Below, in pieces: positions 1-10,240 of a stretch of DNA of 64,000 nt. The stretch comes from Molossus alvarezi (lineage: Eukaryota; Chordata; Mammalia; Chiroptera; Molossidae): positions 21,073,501 through 21,137,500 of the forward strand of contig CM073898.1 of NCBI GenBank assembly GCA_037176705.1, in the 5' to 3' direction. Every line of letters starts with the position of its first letter. Positions within the stretch are counted from its first letter, which is position 1. A program made the translations under genes and the position numbers. The notes beneath the pieces are model-generated. The model worked only from the letters and a program-made list of their open reading frames with translations. It did not search any database and was not told the origin of the DNA.

Positions 1-1131
1 AGAACCTTCACGCTGTAGACAACCCCACAGAGCATCCTGGTGGTTCTGAGCCACAGTAGATAAACCGCCGTTGTCATCGACGTGGTCTGTTTTCTGAGTG
101 TAATCTCTTACTTGGGGTTTCGGTTGGGGGTGAGGAAGAGTGAGTCCCACAAGCAAAACCCTGCTCTCAGGTGCAAGAGACTCACAGAGCCCAGAGGAGG
201 GGCAAGATTCCTGTTTTCTTCCGCATCAGGGCTCTGCTAGTCCTTACGGGGCCTTCCTTGGAGGTTGCTGGGATTTCCCTTCCCTGTGGCCCTGTCACCC
301 CACTGTCTCCTCAGCCCTCAACATCCTTCCCAGGACCCTCAGTTCTCGGGCAAAAGCACTCAGTCTGCAGGATGAGCAGTAGGTTAGGTTCTCCCTAAAA
401 AAACCACCCCCCGTCAACTCACATTTACTTTGCAAATATTATCTACTTCGCTGCACAACATCCGTGAATTATTGCGCTGTTTCAAGTCTCTGCTTCATCT
501 TACAAAGGATATTTTCCAGCAAAGGGCAGAGGTGGGTGGAGTGAGAAGAGGGTGAGAGGAAACCCCACCCTGTCCCACTGAGAGTCTCAGGTGACCACGG
601 CCCCCTCCTCCGCTCATTCATTCAACAAACGTTTGCTGAGGACTTGCCTTGGGGCAGGAGCTATGTGATGGATATAAGTGTGAATAGGATACAGTCCTTG
701 GCCCAGAGGAGTTCGTGGTTTAGAAAAGAAGCAGGTTTATTGTAAGGGGGGTGGGGTGGAATCACAGGGATAGAGAAATGCCCGGCGTGCAGGAATGGGG
801 AGCCGCTCTGGCCCCAAGGAGGCAAGGCTTCGTGGAGAAAGGAGGCTTGAGTGGCCCCATTTACAGTTGAGGAAACTGAGGCTCGGCAGAGACCCTGGGA
901 CTGAATTAGACACCGAAACGCTGGTGAAGGGAGGGCGTTGCTGGCTTCATTTGCCACAAGAGTCTGGGGTGATTGGAGTGAACCCGGGAACAGCGCAGTC
1001 CCGAGACCAGGAGAGCTTCCAGAAACAAGGAGAGGAGTCCCGAGGGGTAGGCGGGGGGAACAGATGGGATCCCCGTAGGCGGGCACAAAATGAGGTGTGA
1101 GGGCTTTGGGGTTCCAGCACGTTCCCTCGGC
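1..1131. other. Intergenic DNA, no gene seen
   Basis: No coding exon is recognisable here. About 615-660 resembles the old mammalian repeat motif 'attcattcaacaaa..tgctgaggact', and about 858-890 ('catttacagttgaggaaactgaggc' in part) looks like the core of an antisense MIR. Both are too decayed for confident naming. Open frames in this stretch have no protein-like composition that I recognise. Confidence 0.5.
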
Positions 1132-1152
1132 GGGGGGGGGGGGGGGGGGGGG
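1132..1152 (+). repeat. Poly-G run of 21
   Basis: An uninterrupted run of 21 G follows 'ccctcggc' and precedes 'aggcagcag'. Runs this long are rare in mammalian DNA. They form G-quadruplexes readily and are hard to call, so the exact length should be treated as uncertain. Confidence 0.95.
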
Positions 1153-1317
1153 AGGCAGCAGCAGGGGAGGAAGGTTAAGAGAGACTCGGTTTTGTTGCAG
1201 TTTTATAAAACACCTCCCTTAGCCCTCCCTGCGTTCACACGCGCTCCTGCATTAATCACCACGAGGACACAGCCTCTGCGCTACCCTTTGCACCCAGGGC
1301 AGCCTGCAGGGAGCTGC

Positions 1318-3271
1318 TCCCTCTCCCTGCCTCTCCCTCTCCCTCCCTCTCCCTCTCTCTCCCTCTCCCTCTCCCTCTCCCCCTCCCCTCGCCCTCCCCT
1401 TCCCCTCCCCTCCCCTCCCCCTCCTCTTCCTTTCCTCCTCCTCCATTTCCTCCTCCTCCTCCTCCTTCTCCTCCTCCTCCTCCTCCTTCTCCCCTCCTCC
1501 TCCTCCTCTTCCTTCTCCCCTCCTCCCCCTTCTCCTCCTCCTTCTCCCCTCCTCCTCCTTCTACCCTCCTCCTCCTTCTACCCTCCTCCTCCTTCTACCC
1601 TCCTCCTCCTCCTTCTCCCCTCCTCCCCCTTCTCCTCCTCCTTCTCATTGTCCTCCTCCCCTCCTCCTCCTCCCCTCCTCCTCCTCCTCCTCCCCCTCCT
1701 CTCCCTCCCCCTCCCCTCCCTCCCCTCCCTCCCCTCCTCCTCCTCTTCCTTTCCTCCTCCTCCATTTCCTCCTCCTCCTCCTCCTCCTTCTCCTCCTCCT
1801 CCTCCTCCTTCTCCCCCTCCTCCTCCTCCTCCTTCTCCTTGTCCTCCTCCTCCTCCCCTCCTCCTCCTTCTCCCCTCCTCCTCCTTCTCCCCTCCTCCTC
1901 CTTCTACCCTCCTCCTCCTCCTCCTTCTCCTTGTCCTCCTCCTTCTCCCCTCCTCCTCCTCCTCCTTCTCCTTGTCCTCCACCTCCTTCTCCCCTCCTCC
2001 TCCTTCTACCCTCCTCCTCCCTTCTACCCTCCTCCTCCTCCTCCTTCTCCTTGTCCTCCTCCTTCTCCCCTCCTCCTCTCCTTCTCCTTGTCCTCCTCCT
2101 CCTTCTCCCCTCCTCCTCCTTCTCCCCTCCTCCTCCTTCTCCCCTCCTCCTCCTTCTCCCCTCCTCCTCCTCCTCCTTCTCCTTGTCCTCCTCCTCCTCC
2201 CCTCCTCCTCCTCCTCCCCTCCTCCTCCTCCTCCCCTCCTCCTCCTCCTCCCCTCCTCCTCCTTCTCCCCTCCTCCTCCTTCTCCCCTCCTCCTCTTCTA
2301 CCTCCTCCTCCTCCTCCTTCTCCTTGTCCTCCTCTCCTCCCCTCCTCCTCCTTCTCCCCTCCTCCTCCTCCTCCTTCTCCCCTCCTCCTCCTTCTCCCCT
2401 CCTCCTCCTCCTCCTTCTCCTTGTCCTCCTCCTCCTCCCCTCCTCCTCCTTCTCCCCTCCTCCTCCTTCTCTCCTCCTCCCCTCCTCCTCCTTCTCCCCT
2501 CCTCCTCCTGCTCCCCTCCTCCTCCTTCTACCCTCCTCCTCCTCCTTCTCCTTGTCCTCCTCCTCCTCCCCTCCTCCTCCTTCTCCCCTCCTCCTCCTTC
2601 TCCCCTCCTCCTCCTTCTCCCCTCCTCCTCCTTCTCCCCTCCTCCTCCTTCTCCCCTCCTCCTCCTCCTTTTCCTTATCCTCCTCCTCCTCTTCCTCCTC
2701 CTTCTCCCCTCCTCCTCCTTCTCCCCTCCTCCTCCTTCTCCCCTCCTCCTCCTCCTCTTCCTCCTCTTTCTCCCCTCCTCCTCCTTCTCCCCTCCTCCTC
2801 CTTCTCCCCTCCTCCTCCTCCTCCTCCTTCTACCCTCCTCCTCCTCCTCCTTCTCCTTGTCCTCCTCCCCTCCTCCTCCTTCTCTTTGTCCTCCTCCCCT
2901 CCTCCTCCTCTCCTCCTCCTCCCCTCCTCCTCCTTCTCCTTGTCCTCCTCCCCTCCTCCTCCTTCTACCCTCCTCCTCCTTCTCCCCTCCTCCTCCTCCT
3001 TCTCCTTATCTCCTCCTCCTCCTCTTCCTCCTCCTTCTACCCTCCTCCTCCTCCTTCTACCCTCCTCCTCCTTCTCCTTGTCCTCCTCCTCCTCCTCCTC
3101 CTCTTACTCCTCCTCCTCTTCGCCTTTGCCTTCTCCTCTCCTTCTTCTTCTCCTTGTCCTCCTCCTCGTCCCTTCTTCTCCTCCTCCTCGTCCTTTTCTT
3201 CCTCCTCCTCCTCTTCCTTCTTCTCCTCCTCCTTCTCCTCTTCTTCTCTCTCTTCCTCTCTCTCTCTCTAT
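1318..3271 (+). repeat. Polypyrimidine VNTR (CT-rich, about 2 kb)
   Basis: The + strand is almost purely C and T for nearly 2 kb. It has zones: CTCCCT-type repeats (about 1318-1440), mainly CCT triplets (about 1440-1830), a minisatellite zone in which a 17-bp unit (ttctcccctcctcctcc) recurs (about 1830-3080), and a degenerate CTT/CCT zone ending in 'ctctctctctatc'. Rare G residues are concentrated in a recurring 'ccttgtcctcc' marker seen a dozen or more times. The many open frames here (Pro/Ser/Leu-rich on +, Glu/Arg/Gly-rich on -) come from composition and are not genes. The mirror-like homopurine/homopyrimidine structure could form intramolecular triplex DNA. Confidence 0.97.
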
Positions 3272-3454
3272 CAAAAATGGTGGCTTCAGAGTTAAGCACC
3301 TCATTCCACATCGCATCTGGAGTGTGAACCCTGGGCTCTGACTTCAGAGCCCAGGCCCTTGGCTGCCACACTACCACCGGGACCAGAGGAAGCTGTGGCA
3401 CGAGAATAGATCCCAGATTCCTGGCATGAGGCCCCTTCGCAAGGAGTGTACTGG
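3272..3454. other. Short unique spacer
   Basis: Single-copy-looking sequence between the polypyrimidine tract and a MIR; its duplicate lies at about 16680-16862. No gene is seen. Confidence 0.4.
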
Positions 3455-3663
3455 CTGTTGTTTATTGATCACCTATTAGGAGCTTCATCTTCTTAATCCT
3501 CACATCTCTGCGAGGACAGCCCAGTTCTTGCCCCATTTTGCAGGTGAGGAAATTGAGATACAGAGATGTTAAGTAACTTGCCCCAGGTCACACAGCTGGT
3601 AATGGGGGCGCCAGACTGGCATTCGGATATGTCAGATTCCAAAGTCCCTGTATTTGCAGCTGT
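3455..3663 (-). mobile_element. MIR SINE, antisense
   Basis: The stretch contains the antisense MIR core, with 'ggtgaggaaattgagata' followed by 'gttaagtaacttgcccc' and 'ggtcacacagctggtaatg'. MIR is an ancient tRNA-derived SINE shared by mammals. The copy is diverged and has no intact promoter. Its duplicate is at 16863-17071. Confidence 0.85.
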
Positions 3664-3721
3664 AATATGTAAATTACGAAAATCAGCTAAAGCCACAAAC
3701 AATGTCTTGAAGTATTCTAAA

Positions 3722-3918
3722 TGGGTGGTTCTCACCGGGGAAATTTTACCCTCCAGGGCACATTGGAAGGGTCCAGAGACATTTTTGATGGCCGCACTGG
3801 AGGGGAGTGCTACTGGCCTCTGGTGGTTGGAGACTAGAGATGCTGCTGAACATCCTGCCACGCACGGGACAGCCCCCAAAAGAACGAAATGGGAACAGCG
3901 TGGAGGTTGAAAACCCTG
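3722..3918 (+). mobile_element. MER5A-type hAT-Charlie element
   Basis: A nearly full-length, roughly 197-bp nonautonomous DNA transposon. It begins 'gggtggttctcacc', contains 'ccagagacatttttgatgg' and 'gatgctgctgaacatcctg', and ends 'gaggttgaaaaccctg', matching the MER5A consensus layout with hAT-like ends. It encodes nothing. Its duplicate lies at 17130-17327 and carries one extra G. Confidence 0.85.
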
Positions 3919-5226
3919 TCCTAAATTTAAATGAATTCCAACACATGTTCCAATCTGCTGCAAAATTCTTAATTAAAGGTAAAAGAATCCTGATTCCGAT
4001 TTTGTTTCAACTTGACTTTGCCCCTTCCAGAACCTTTTGGCCATGAGACCACAGGTTCCTGTTTCTGTCCCCTGGGGACAGATGGTGTGAGGGACCGTGG
4101 TGACCTGCCCCAGCCCGGAGAGCTGGCGGAGACTGGGAGCACACCTCACCAGCCTCCGGGTCGAGCGCATGGACACTGACCCTGGACAATGCCAAGGGCA
4201 GGGCTCCTTGGAGGCAGAGCAGCCATTTCTTATTTGACAGTTGTTGGGTATTTCTCAGGGTTCAGTTAAGTCTTTCCAAGTGTAAAGAACTTTTTGAATA
4301 TGAAACTGTATCGGGCTGCAGCACGTTGTGGTGCAGGCCAAGCCCCTGGGATGAGTCAGGACTGTAATCCCTGGTGCACCTCGCTCTAATTTGCACAAAG
4401 GCACCAAATGAGCGAGCAGAGACCCAACACTGCAGAGCCAGGTGTGAGGAGCTGAGTTTTAGAGTCTTTGCATTGCAAAAATATGTAATGACGCCATGAC
4501 TACTCTGAATTCAGTAACACATTAAGGTGAACTTACATTTTATTAATGAAGCAACACCTATCCTTTTGAAAAATTGTCGTTCCAACATAGGCCAGAGGGA
4601 CTTTATTCAGGGCACAGACCGTGCTTGGCCCCGGGGGTCTGGGGACCCTCCATCACCCCAGTCGCTCCCAGAGTCTGGGGCTGCAGGTGAGACAGTCCTG
4701 CGCTAGTCCCTAGTTTAAGACTCATTTTAGGGGCAGAAGGCCAACGGGCAATAGATGAACGTTTGAAATATTATTGTCACACAATAAAAAATTCAAGCTT
4801 TAAACATTTTCATTTTTCCCAGTTGTTGGAAAAAAATTAAGCCCCTGGATAAAAACCAGAGAAATAACGGCATCCAAACCCCTCTGCCAGCCTCGCCTCT
4901 GCCGCAGCTCTGATCTCCGCACCAGGCCTTAGGTTGTCCTGCGGACGGCCCCATCCTGTGAGGAAACAGGGCGGCCAAAGTGGGCTCACAGCTGCTCGTG
5001 TGGAAACAGTGTGGTAACTAATGAAGAAGAACACAGGATACGCTGTTTCGCGTACTCACAGCTGTGGGCGTACTTGTGCCCTGCACTGCGCCTCGGACGT
5101 AACGTAAAACTTTCCAGGGGCCACATGAAGACAGTAAAAAGAAAGGGGCAAAATTAATTTTAACAACATATTTTGTTTAACCCAATATATCAAAACTATT
5201 ATCTTTTCAACATGTAAACAATTATC
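3919..5226. other. Intergenic DNA, no gene seen
   Basis: No exon or recognisable young repeat. The stretch is moderately GC-rich with AT-rich patches. It is duplicated at about 17328-18636 with two differences that I noticed (an extra G near 17574 and a T-to-C change at 18391). Confidence 0.4.
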
Positions 5227-5236
5227 AAAAAATATG

Positions 5237-5398
5237 CCGGCCCTGGCCGGTTTGGCTCAGCGGTAGAGCATTGGCCTGCGGTCCCAAGAGACCCGGGTTC
5301 GGTTCCCGCTAAGGGCACGTACCTCGGTTGCAGTTTGTCCCCGGCCCTGGTTGGGTCGTGCGGGTGGCAGCCACTCGATGTGTCCCTTTCACGTCAAA

Positions 5399-5441
<43 letters not shown>

Positions 5442-5491
5442 CCACTCTATCTGAACAAAATATCGAAAAATGTCCTTGGGTGAGGATAAAA
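5237..5491 (+). mobile_element. Ves-type SINE
   Basis: A bat tRNA-derived SINE. The head has 'tggctcagcggtagagca' (box A-like) and 'gggttcggttccc' (box B-like), followed by the 'gtacctcggttgcagtttgtcc' type body, a TC microsatellite (5402-5437), and a tail 'gtgaggataaaaaa'. A 10-bp direct repeat, AAAAAATATG, flanks it at 5227-5236 and 5492-5501, which supports target-primed insertion. The second copy differs in this element at several bases and in TC length, so the SINE concentrates the divergence between the two segments. Confidence 0.93.
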
Positions 5492-5501
5492 AAAAAATAT
5501 G

Positions 5502-7096
5502 ACGAAACACTAGAAATAACATGTGCTGACGTGTGCCCACACCAAGAATACCTTACATGACATAATGGTGAAAATCAAGTGTTGTCCTGCCCAAGCCAAT
5601 CTGCGGGTAACCGAACAACTGCTTCCACTTTAAAATGTGAATGTAAATGAACTGAAGCTAAATAAAATGTAAAACCCAGGCCTCAGTCCCGCTAGCCACA
5701 CGGGGAGTGGCTGGCGTGCTGGACGGCTCTGGACTGTCCACACGTGTTAACAGACCTCTCTCCACGCCACACAGGTTCCTCCACTACATCCAGTGGTTTG
5801 GAGAGAAGTTCTAGAACCTTCTCTGTATAACATTAGGGCGAAGCCGTGGCTGCTGTTAGGGTGCTCCTCCCGAATGTAAGTTGCCGTCTTGTGCCCCGTA
5901 GTGCTCGCCACCCACAGTTGAAGGCCATTCCCAGGCCGGCTGGCTTTCGGGGGTGAGAGGCCCTGTGACTTGGATCTTGTCTCTAGGAGCGTGGTTTTCA
6001 GAAGGGTGAAGAAAGGCAAACTCCCAAGGAAAAACGTCATGGGTGAAACTCGGCCTGAACCTGAGTAGGGAGGAGGGTGGAGGGGTGGGGGGCTCCATCT
6101 CAGAGGGAAATCCAGCCCCTCACGTGGTGTGGTCAAAGCCGGAGGAAGAAAGAGGATCTGTAGGAAAAACCCATTCAGGCAGAAAAGTTTCAGTGGACAC
6201 AGAGCAGCGAACCCAAGGTCTACATAGCATGAAATAGGACGTGGTCAGTACCTCTACTGACCTCCCTTGGCTATTCCGGAGTATGTTAGCAATTAGACAC
6301 ACCCCAAACTTGTTTAGCATCACACCACCTGCTGCATCACGCGGCCAGCGTTATTTGTCATCCAATCTGATCTCAGTGTTGGCCATATTATTGGATATCC
6401 TGTGAAACAGAATCTAAAAATACACGTTTCCCCCTCTAAATCAATGCTAACCTTACAACTGGAGTCGCAACTCCAACCTTGCTGTTGCCGACTTTTCTCA
6501 CTTTCAAGGAGGAGGTGATACTACGGAACTCCCCATCTCACTCCAGTGTTTGCACTGGGCTGGGCAGCCGGAGGGTCTGTTTATAAAGGGGAGCTGTGCT
6601 CCCTTTCACCCCATGCAGGGTCCCCTGCCTTTCAGGACACAGCGCCCCGTCTTAAACCGTAGAGTCCGTCTCCCCCCATGGAAGGTTCTCAGCTGAAGTT
6701 ATTTTCATCTCTGAGAATTTCTCCGGAGCTGTTTCTGTGGTGAAGGATAAAAGGGATAAAGGATGCAGCTGCCCAAAGTCAGTTCAGTGCCTCTTTAAAG
6801 CCAGGCCTTGCACCCACAGCTCCACCACGTCCTTTTATGGCGAGCTCCGCAGTCGCGGCGGGCTGAGGGAGCAGATGGAGCAGCACGTTCTCCCGGGCTT
6901 GTGCTTTGCTCTTGTGTGATCGCTGTAGGGGCGCCTTCCAGCACCTCCTACGGAAGCCAGCGAAAGCAGAAAGGCCCTCAGAACCAGCTCTGTTGCCCCA
7001 TATGGCTGTTAAACATGACCGTTCGGAGGGCAGCCCGGTGCTTCTTGCCCCTGCAGTAGATCATTCATGCTGCCGGGTGCTTCTCTGTAATACTCT
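5502..7096. other. Intergenic DNA, no gene seen
   Basis: No coding signal that I recognise. Short open frames exist on both strands but have no known protein features. The stretch is duplicated at about 18904-20497 with a few single-base differences and one missing base near 6286. Confidence 0.4.
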
Positions 7097-7330
7097 TTTT
7101 TAAATATATTATTATTGTTGAAAGTATTACAGAGGTCCCCCTGAGTCCCCCATTGACCCCTCCTTCCCGCTCCCACCCCCCCTGCCTTCCCCAGCCCAGT
7201 GTCCATGTGGACTGGTTGTGCATCTATGCATGTAAGTTCTTTGGTCTCTTGCCTCGCCTGCCAGCCCCATCCCTTTGAGGCTGGTCAGTCTGCTCCCTAC
7301 TTCCGTGATTCTGGATCTCCTTGGGTCGAC
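7097..7330 (-). mobile_element. Probable L1 3' end, antisense
   Basis: The stretch 'attattattgttgaaagtattacagaggtcccc' (in part) followed by a C-rich block resembles the reverse complement of a bat L1 3' UTR with its terminal AATAAA-like end. The family is not assigned and the 5' limit is uncertain. Its duplicate lies at about 20498-20731. Confidence 0.35.
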
Positions 7331-8097
7331 AGACTTTTCTGCAATATTCTTGAAAACCCTCGTTACATTGATCAGAAACCAAACAGGCAGGAGTCGGGGC
7401 TGCAAGATCCGTTCACAGAGAGAAACCCACATTCCCCCGTTTCCATGTTCTGCAGAGCACATACATCAAACGCGCAGTTGTCTCCAGGGTCCATGGCGAT
7501 GCCACATTTATCTGTGAAGGCTAGTAGTTGAAGGACGCTGTGTGTGTTTGATATCAAAAGAAAAGAGGGACCGCTTTTTCTTTCCCCAGAAATGGACGTG
7601 CCTCTGAAGACAGAACAGGCCTGGTTTTCTTCTTGCTTTCTCTCTGCAACTGCTGTGTGCTATGTGTTTTAATTCTCTAGAAAGAGTTAAACTTCTTAGA
7701 GACATTAACCTCAAATGGAAGTGATTGGGCGAGGGCCTGAACTGGTTCTTTATGAGAAATACAAGACTCCCAGGGATTCCAGCCGTCGAGAAGCATCACA
7801 GAGCTTGCCCAGGAAGCACGGCATTGGCGAGAAGGGAATTAGGTGCCTTTTTACCATGTTTACGTGGACATGGGTTCTGGGTTTTACAAATAGAGAAACA
7901 TGTACAGGTCCATGGGGATAGTGGACTGAAATGTAGAGAGAGAAAGAGAAAGATTCTTTTGTGTTTTAAAGCGAAGCAGCGTAGCCAAGTCCGAGAAGTA
8001 AGAGCAGAAAGGCAGAGGTATGACATTGTTTTCTCTCTTTACTTCTCTTTTGGGGCATCTCAGAGAGAGAAGCTAGTTTCACAACATGGATGGAAGG
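7331..8097. other. Intergenic DNA, no gene seen
   Basis: No exon or young repeat recognised. The open frames here on both strands overlap each other and show no protein features. It is duplicated at about 20732-21498. Confidence 0.35.
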
Positions 8098-8114
8098 GGT
8101 AGTAAACGTTTTTA

Positions 8115-8332
8115 TTTTTATTATTTTTTTCTTTATTGATGTTAGAGAGAGAGGAAGGGAGAGGGAGAAAGAGATAGAAACATTGATGAGGGAGAACATC
8201 GACTGGCTGCCTCCTGCATGCCCCCCACTGAGGACAGGCCCACAACCTGGGCATGTGCCCTGACTGGGAATCGAACTGGCGACCTTTTGGTGCATGAGTC
8301 AATGCTCAACCACTGAGCCACACCAGCTGGGC
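8115..8332 (-). mobile_element. Ves1-type SINE, antisense
   Basis: The reverse complement carries a tRNA-like head ('gtggctcagtggttgagca'), the 'ggtcagggcacatgcccagg'-type body and a TC-rich 3' region. Flanking direct repeats ggtagtaaacgttttta (8098-8114) and ggtagtaaaagttttta (8333-8349) differ by one base and mark the target site. Long open frames across it are SINE artefacts. Confidence 0.95.
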
Positions 8333-8876
8333 GGTAGTAAAAGTTTTTAACCCAGAATAGCCAAACCACTCTTGAAAAAGAACAAAGTTGGAGACTCACA
8401 TTCCCCATTTTCAAACCTACTACAAAGCCATTGTCATTAAGAGAGCCTAGTACTGGGACAGGGTAGGCATGTGGACCAATGGAATAGAACTGAGACCCAG
8501 AAAGAACCTGCTTATCTCTATGGTCAGTCAATTTTCAACCAGAGTGTCAAGATGACTCAGTGGGTAAAGAATAGTTTTCTCAGCAAATGGTCCTGGAACA
8601 ACTACTTATCCACATGCAAACAAATGAATCTGCAGCCCTACCGCACACCCTCCACGGAATTAATTAAAAATGGATCAGAGGTCTAACTATAAAGGTGAAA
8701 ATGATAAAACTCTTAGAAGTAAACACAGATGTAAATCTTTGTGACCTTGAGTTTGACAATAGTTTCTTAGATATGAGAGCAAAAGCACAGTATAACCAGA
8801 GGGAAAAAAAGAGAAATTGGACTTCATCAAAATTAAAAACTTTTGTAGGTCAAAATACACTGTCAAGAAAGTGAAA

Positions 8877-9073
8877 AGAGGGGTACAGACTGACAATCCC
8901 CAGAAGAGGGGGTGGTGGGGGAGAGATAAACCACAGAACTTATATGCATGTGTGCATGAACAATGGACATGGACAACAAAGCTGGGGATAGGGCAGGGAG
9001 GGAGAGGGAGGGGGGAATCAGTGGGGGAAAAGGAGAAACATCTGTAACAAAAATAAATTAATTACTTAAAAAA
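8877..9073 (+). mobile_element. Short A-tailed insertion inside L1
   Basis: A 197-bp A-tailed segment interrupts the L1 fragment. AAAGTGAAA flanks it at 8868-8876 and 9074-9082, and L1 sequence resumes afterwards. Its 3' part ('ggagaaacatctgtaac' then 'aataaattaattac' and an A-run) looks like a bat L1 3' UTR, so it is probably a heavily 5'-truncated young L1. The family name is an inference. Confidence 0.6.
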
Positions 9074-9490
9074 AAAGTGAAAGGCCAACACACAGAATGA
9101 AAAAAAATATTTGCACGTCCTATATCTGCTGAGGGTCTAATATTCAGAATATATGCAGAATTCTTGCAATTCAACAGTAAAGAGAAAAATAACCCAATAT
9201 AAAAAATGTGCAATGGATATGAATAAACACTTCTCTACCCTACAAATGGCCAAGAAGCACATGGTAAGATGCTCTAGATTAATAGCCAGAGAAGAAATGC
9301 AAATCAAATCACATGAGATATCACTCCACACCCATTAAGATGCTATAATAAAAAGAAAAATTATGAAACATCACAAGCATTGGCATGGATGTGGAGACTG
9401 GAATCCTCATGAATTGCTGGGAATATAGAACGGTGCAGCCACTATGGAAACCAGTAACCAGTATGGCAGTTTCTTAAAAAGTTAAACCTA

Positions 9491-9577
9491 GCCCTGGCTG
9501 GTTTGGCTCAGTGCTTGGAGCATCAGCCTGCGGACCAGAGAGTCCCGGGTTTGGTTCCCACTAGGGGTACTTACAAA
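9491..9577 (+). mobile_element. Minimal Ves SINE (tRNA head only)
   Basis: Only the tRNA-like head is present ('gccctggctggtttggctca' to 'ggtttggttcccactagggg'), followed directly by a short A tail. It is flanked by the 15-bp direct repeat AAAAAGTTAAACCTA at 9476-9490 and 9578-9592. The perfect duplication shows that this short form inserted as such and was not truncated by later deletion. Confidence 0.9.
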
Positions 9578-9796
9578 AAAAAGTTAAACCTAAAGTTACC
9601 ATAGGACCCAGAAATTCCACTCTGAGATATATATCCGAGAGAACCGCAGACATATGTTCATACAAAAACTTGTACACTAATGGTCATAGCAGCATTATTA
9701 ACGTAGCTCCAAAGTAGAAACAACTGAATGAATACCCATGAACTGATGGTGAATAAACAAAATGTGGTATCTCCAGACTAGACAATCAAACCAAAA

Positions 9797-9933
9797 ATAC
9801 CCCTTGCCCATTAGTGTTTACTCCCCTCATCCCCCTTTATGTAGCCTCTGCTGACCAGTAATCTACTTTTTCTCTTTTGATTTGCTGATTCTGGACATGT
9901 CATATAGATGGAATCATACAGTTTTGTCTAGTA

Positions 9934-9982
<49 letters not shown>

Positions 9983-10240
9983 CTGGCTTCTTTCACTTAG
10001 CGTACTGTTTTCCGGATTCACATGTCACAGCATGTGTAAGTACTTCATGACTTTTATTGCCAAATGACATTCCATTGTATGGATACACTGCATTTTATTT
10101 GCCCATTCATCAGTGGATGGGGACTTGAGTTGTTGCCACGTTTTTGGCTTTTATGAGGAATGCTGCTATGAACATTCATGTACAAGTTTTTGTGTGGTCA
10201 TGTTTTGATTTCTCTTGGGCTCTTGTATCTATTTTAAAGG
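9797..10240 (-). mobile_element. L1 3'-region fragment, antisense
   Basis: The reverse complement contains the L1 motif 'atagcagcatt..' and 'catccactgatgaatgg', which is homologous to the + strand L1 at about 9680-9770. The two fragments therefore form a diverged inverted pair. It contains a GT microsatellite. Its duplicate lies at about 23198-23635. Confidence 0.8.
9936..9978 (+). repeat. (GT)n microsatellite, about 43 bp
   Basis: Uninterrupted TG dinucleotides. The corresponding tract in copy 2 (23337-23373) is 6 bp shorter, the kind of difference expected between alleles. Confidence 0.95.

Larger units (their letters stand above)
8350..9790 (+). mobile_element. L1 ORF2 3' fragment with two insertions
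   Basis: The start (8350-8876) translates in pieces to the C-terminal part of L1 ORF2 (reverse-transcriptase protein), for example a WSWNNYLSTCKQMN-like motif near 8600. The sequence continues toward the L1 3' end through 9083-9490 and 9593-9790 ('accataggacccagaaattcc'). Multiple stops and frame shifts make it inactive. Two later insertions split it: an L1-3'-UTR-like piece at 8877-9073 and a short Ves head at 9491-9577. Its duplicate is at 21751-23191. Confidence 0.9.

Noticed and set aside
1090..3341. Long open frames (up to 745 codons) rich in Pro/Ser/Leu on + and Glu/Arg/Gly on -
   Set aside because: They are translations of the polypyrimidine VNTR, present in several frames at once and with no domain, promoter or splice context.
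5250..5320. tRNA gene candidates at the SINE heads (also 13618, 32713, 39212, 52269)
   Set aside because: Box A- and B-like motifs are present, but each is followed by a SINE body and A tail and is flanked by target duplications. They are tRNA-derived SINEs and not tRNA genes.
8142..8531. 129-codon frame on - strand with a hydrophobic C-terminus (and its duplicate at 21543)
   Set aside because: It runs across an antisense Ves1 SINE and L1 sequence. The hydrophobic Ser/Leu end is the TC-rich SINE tail.
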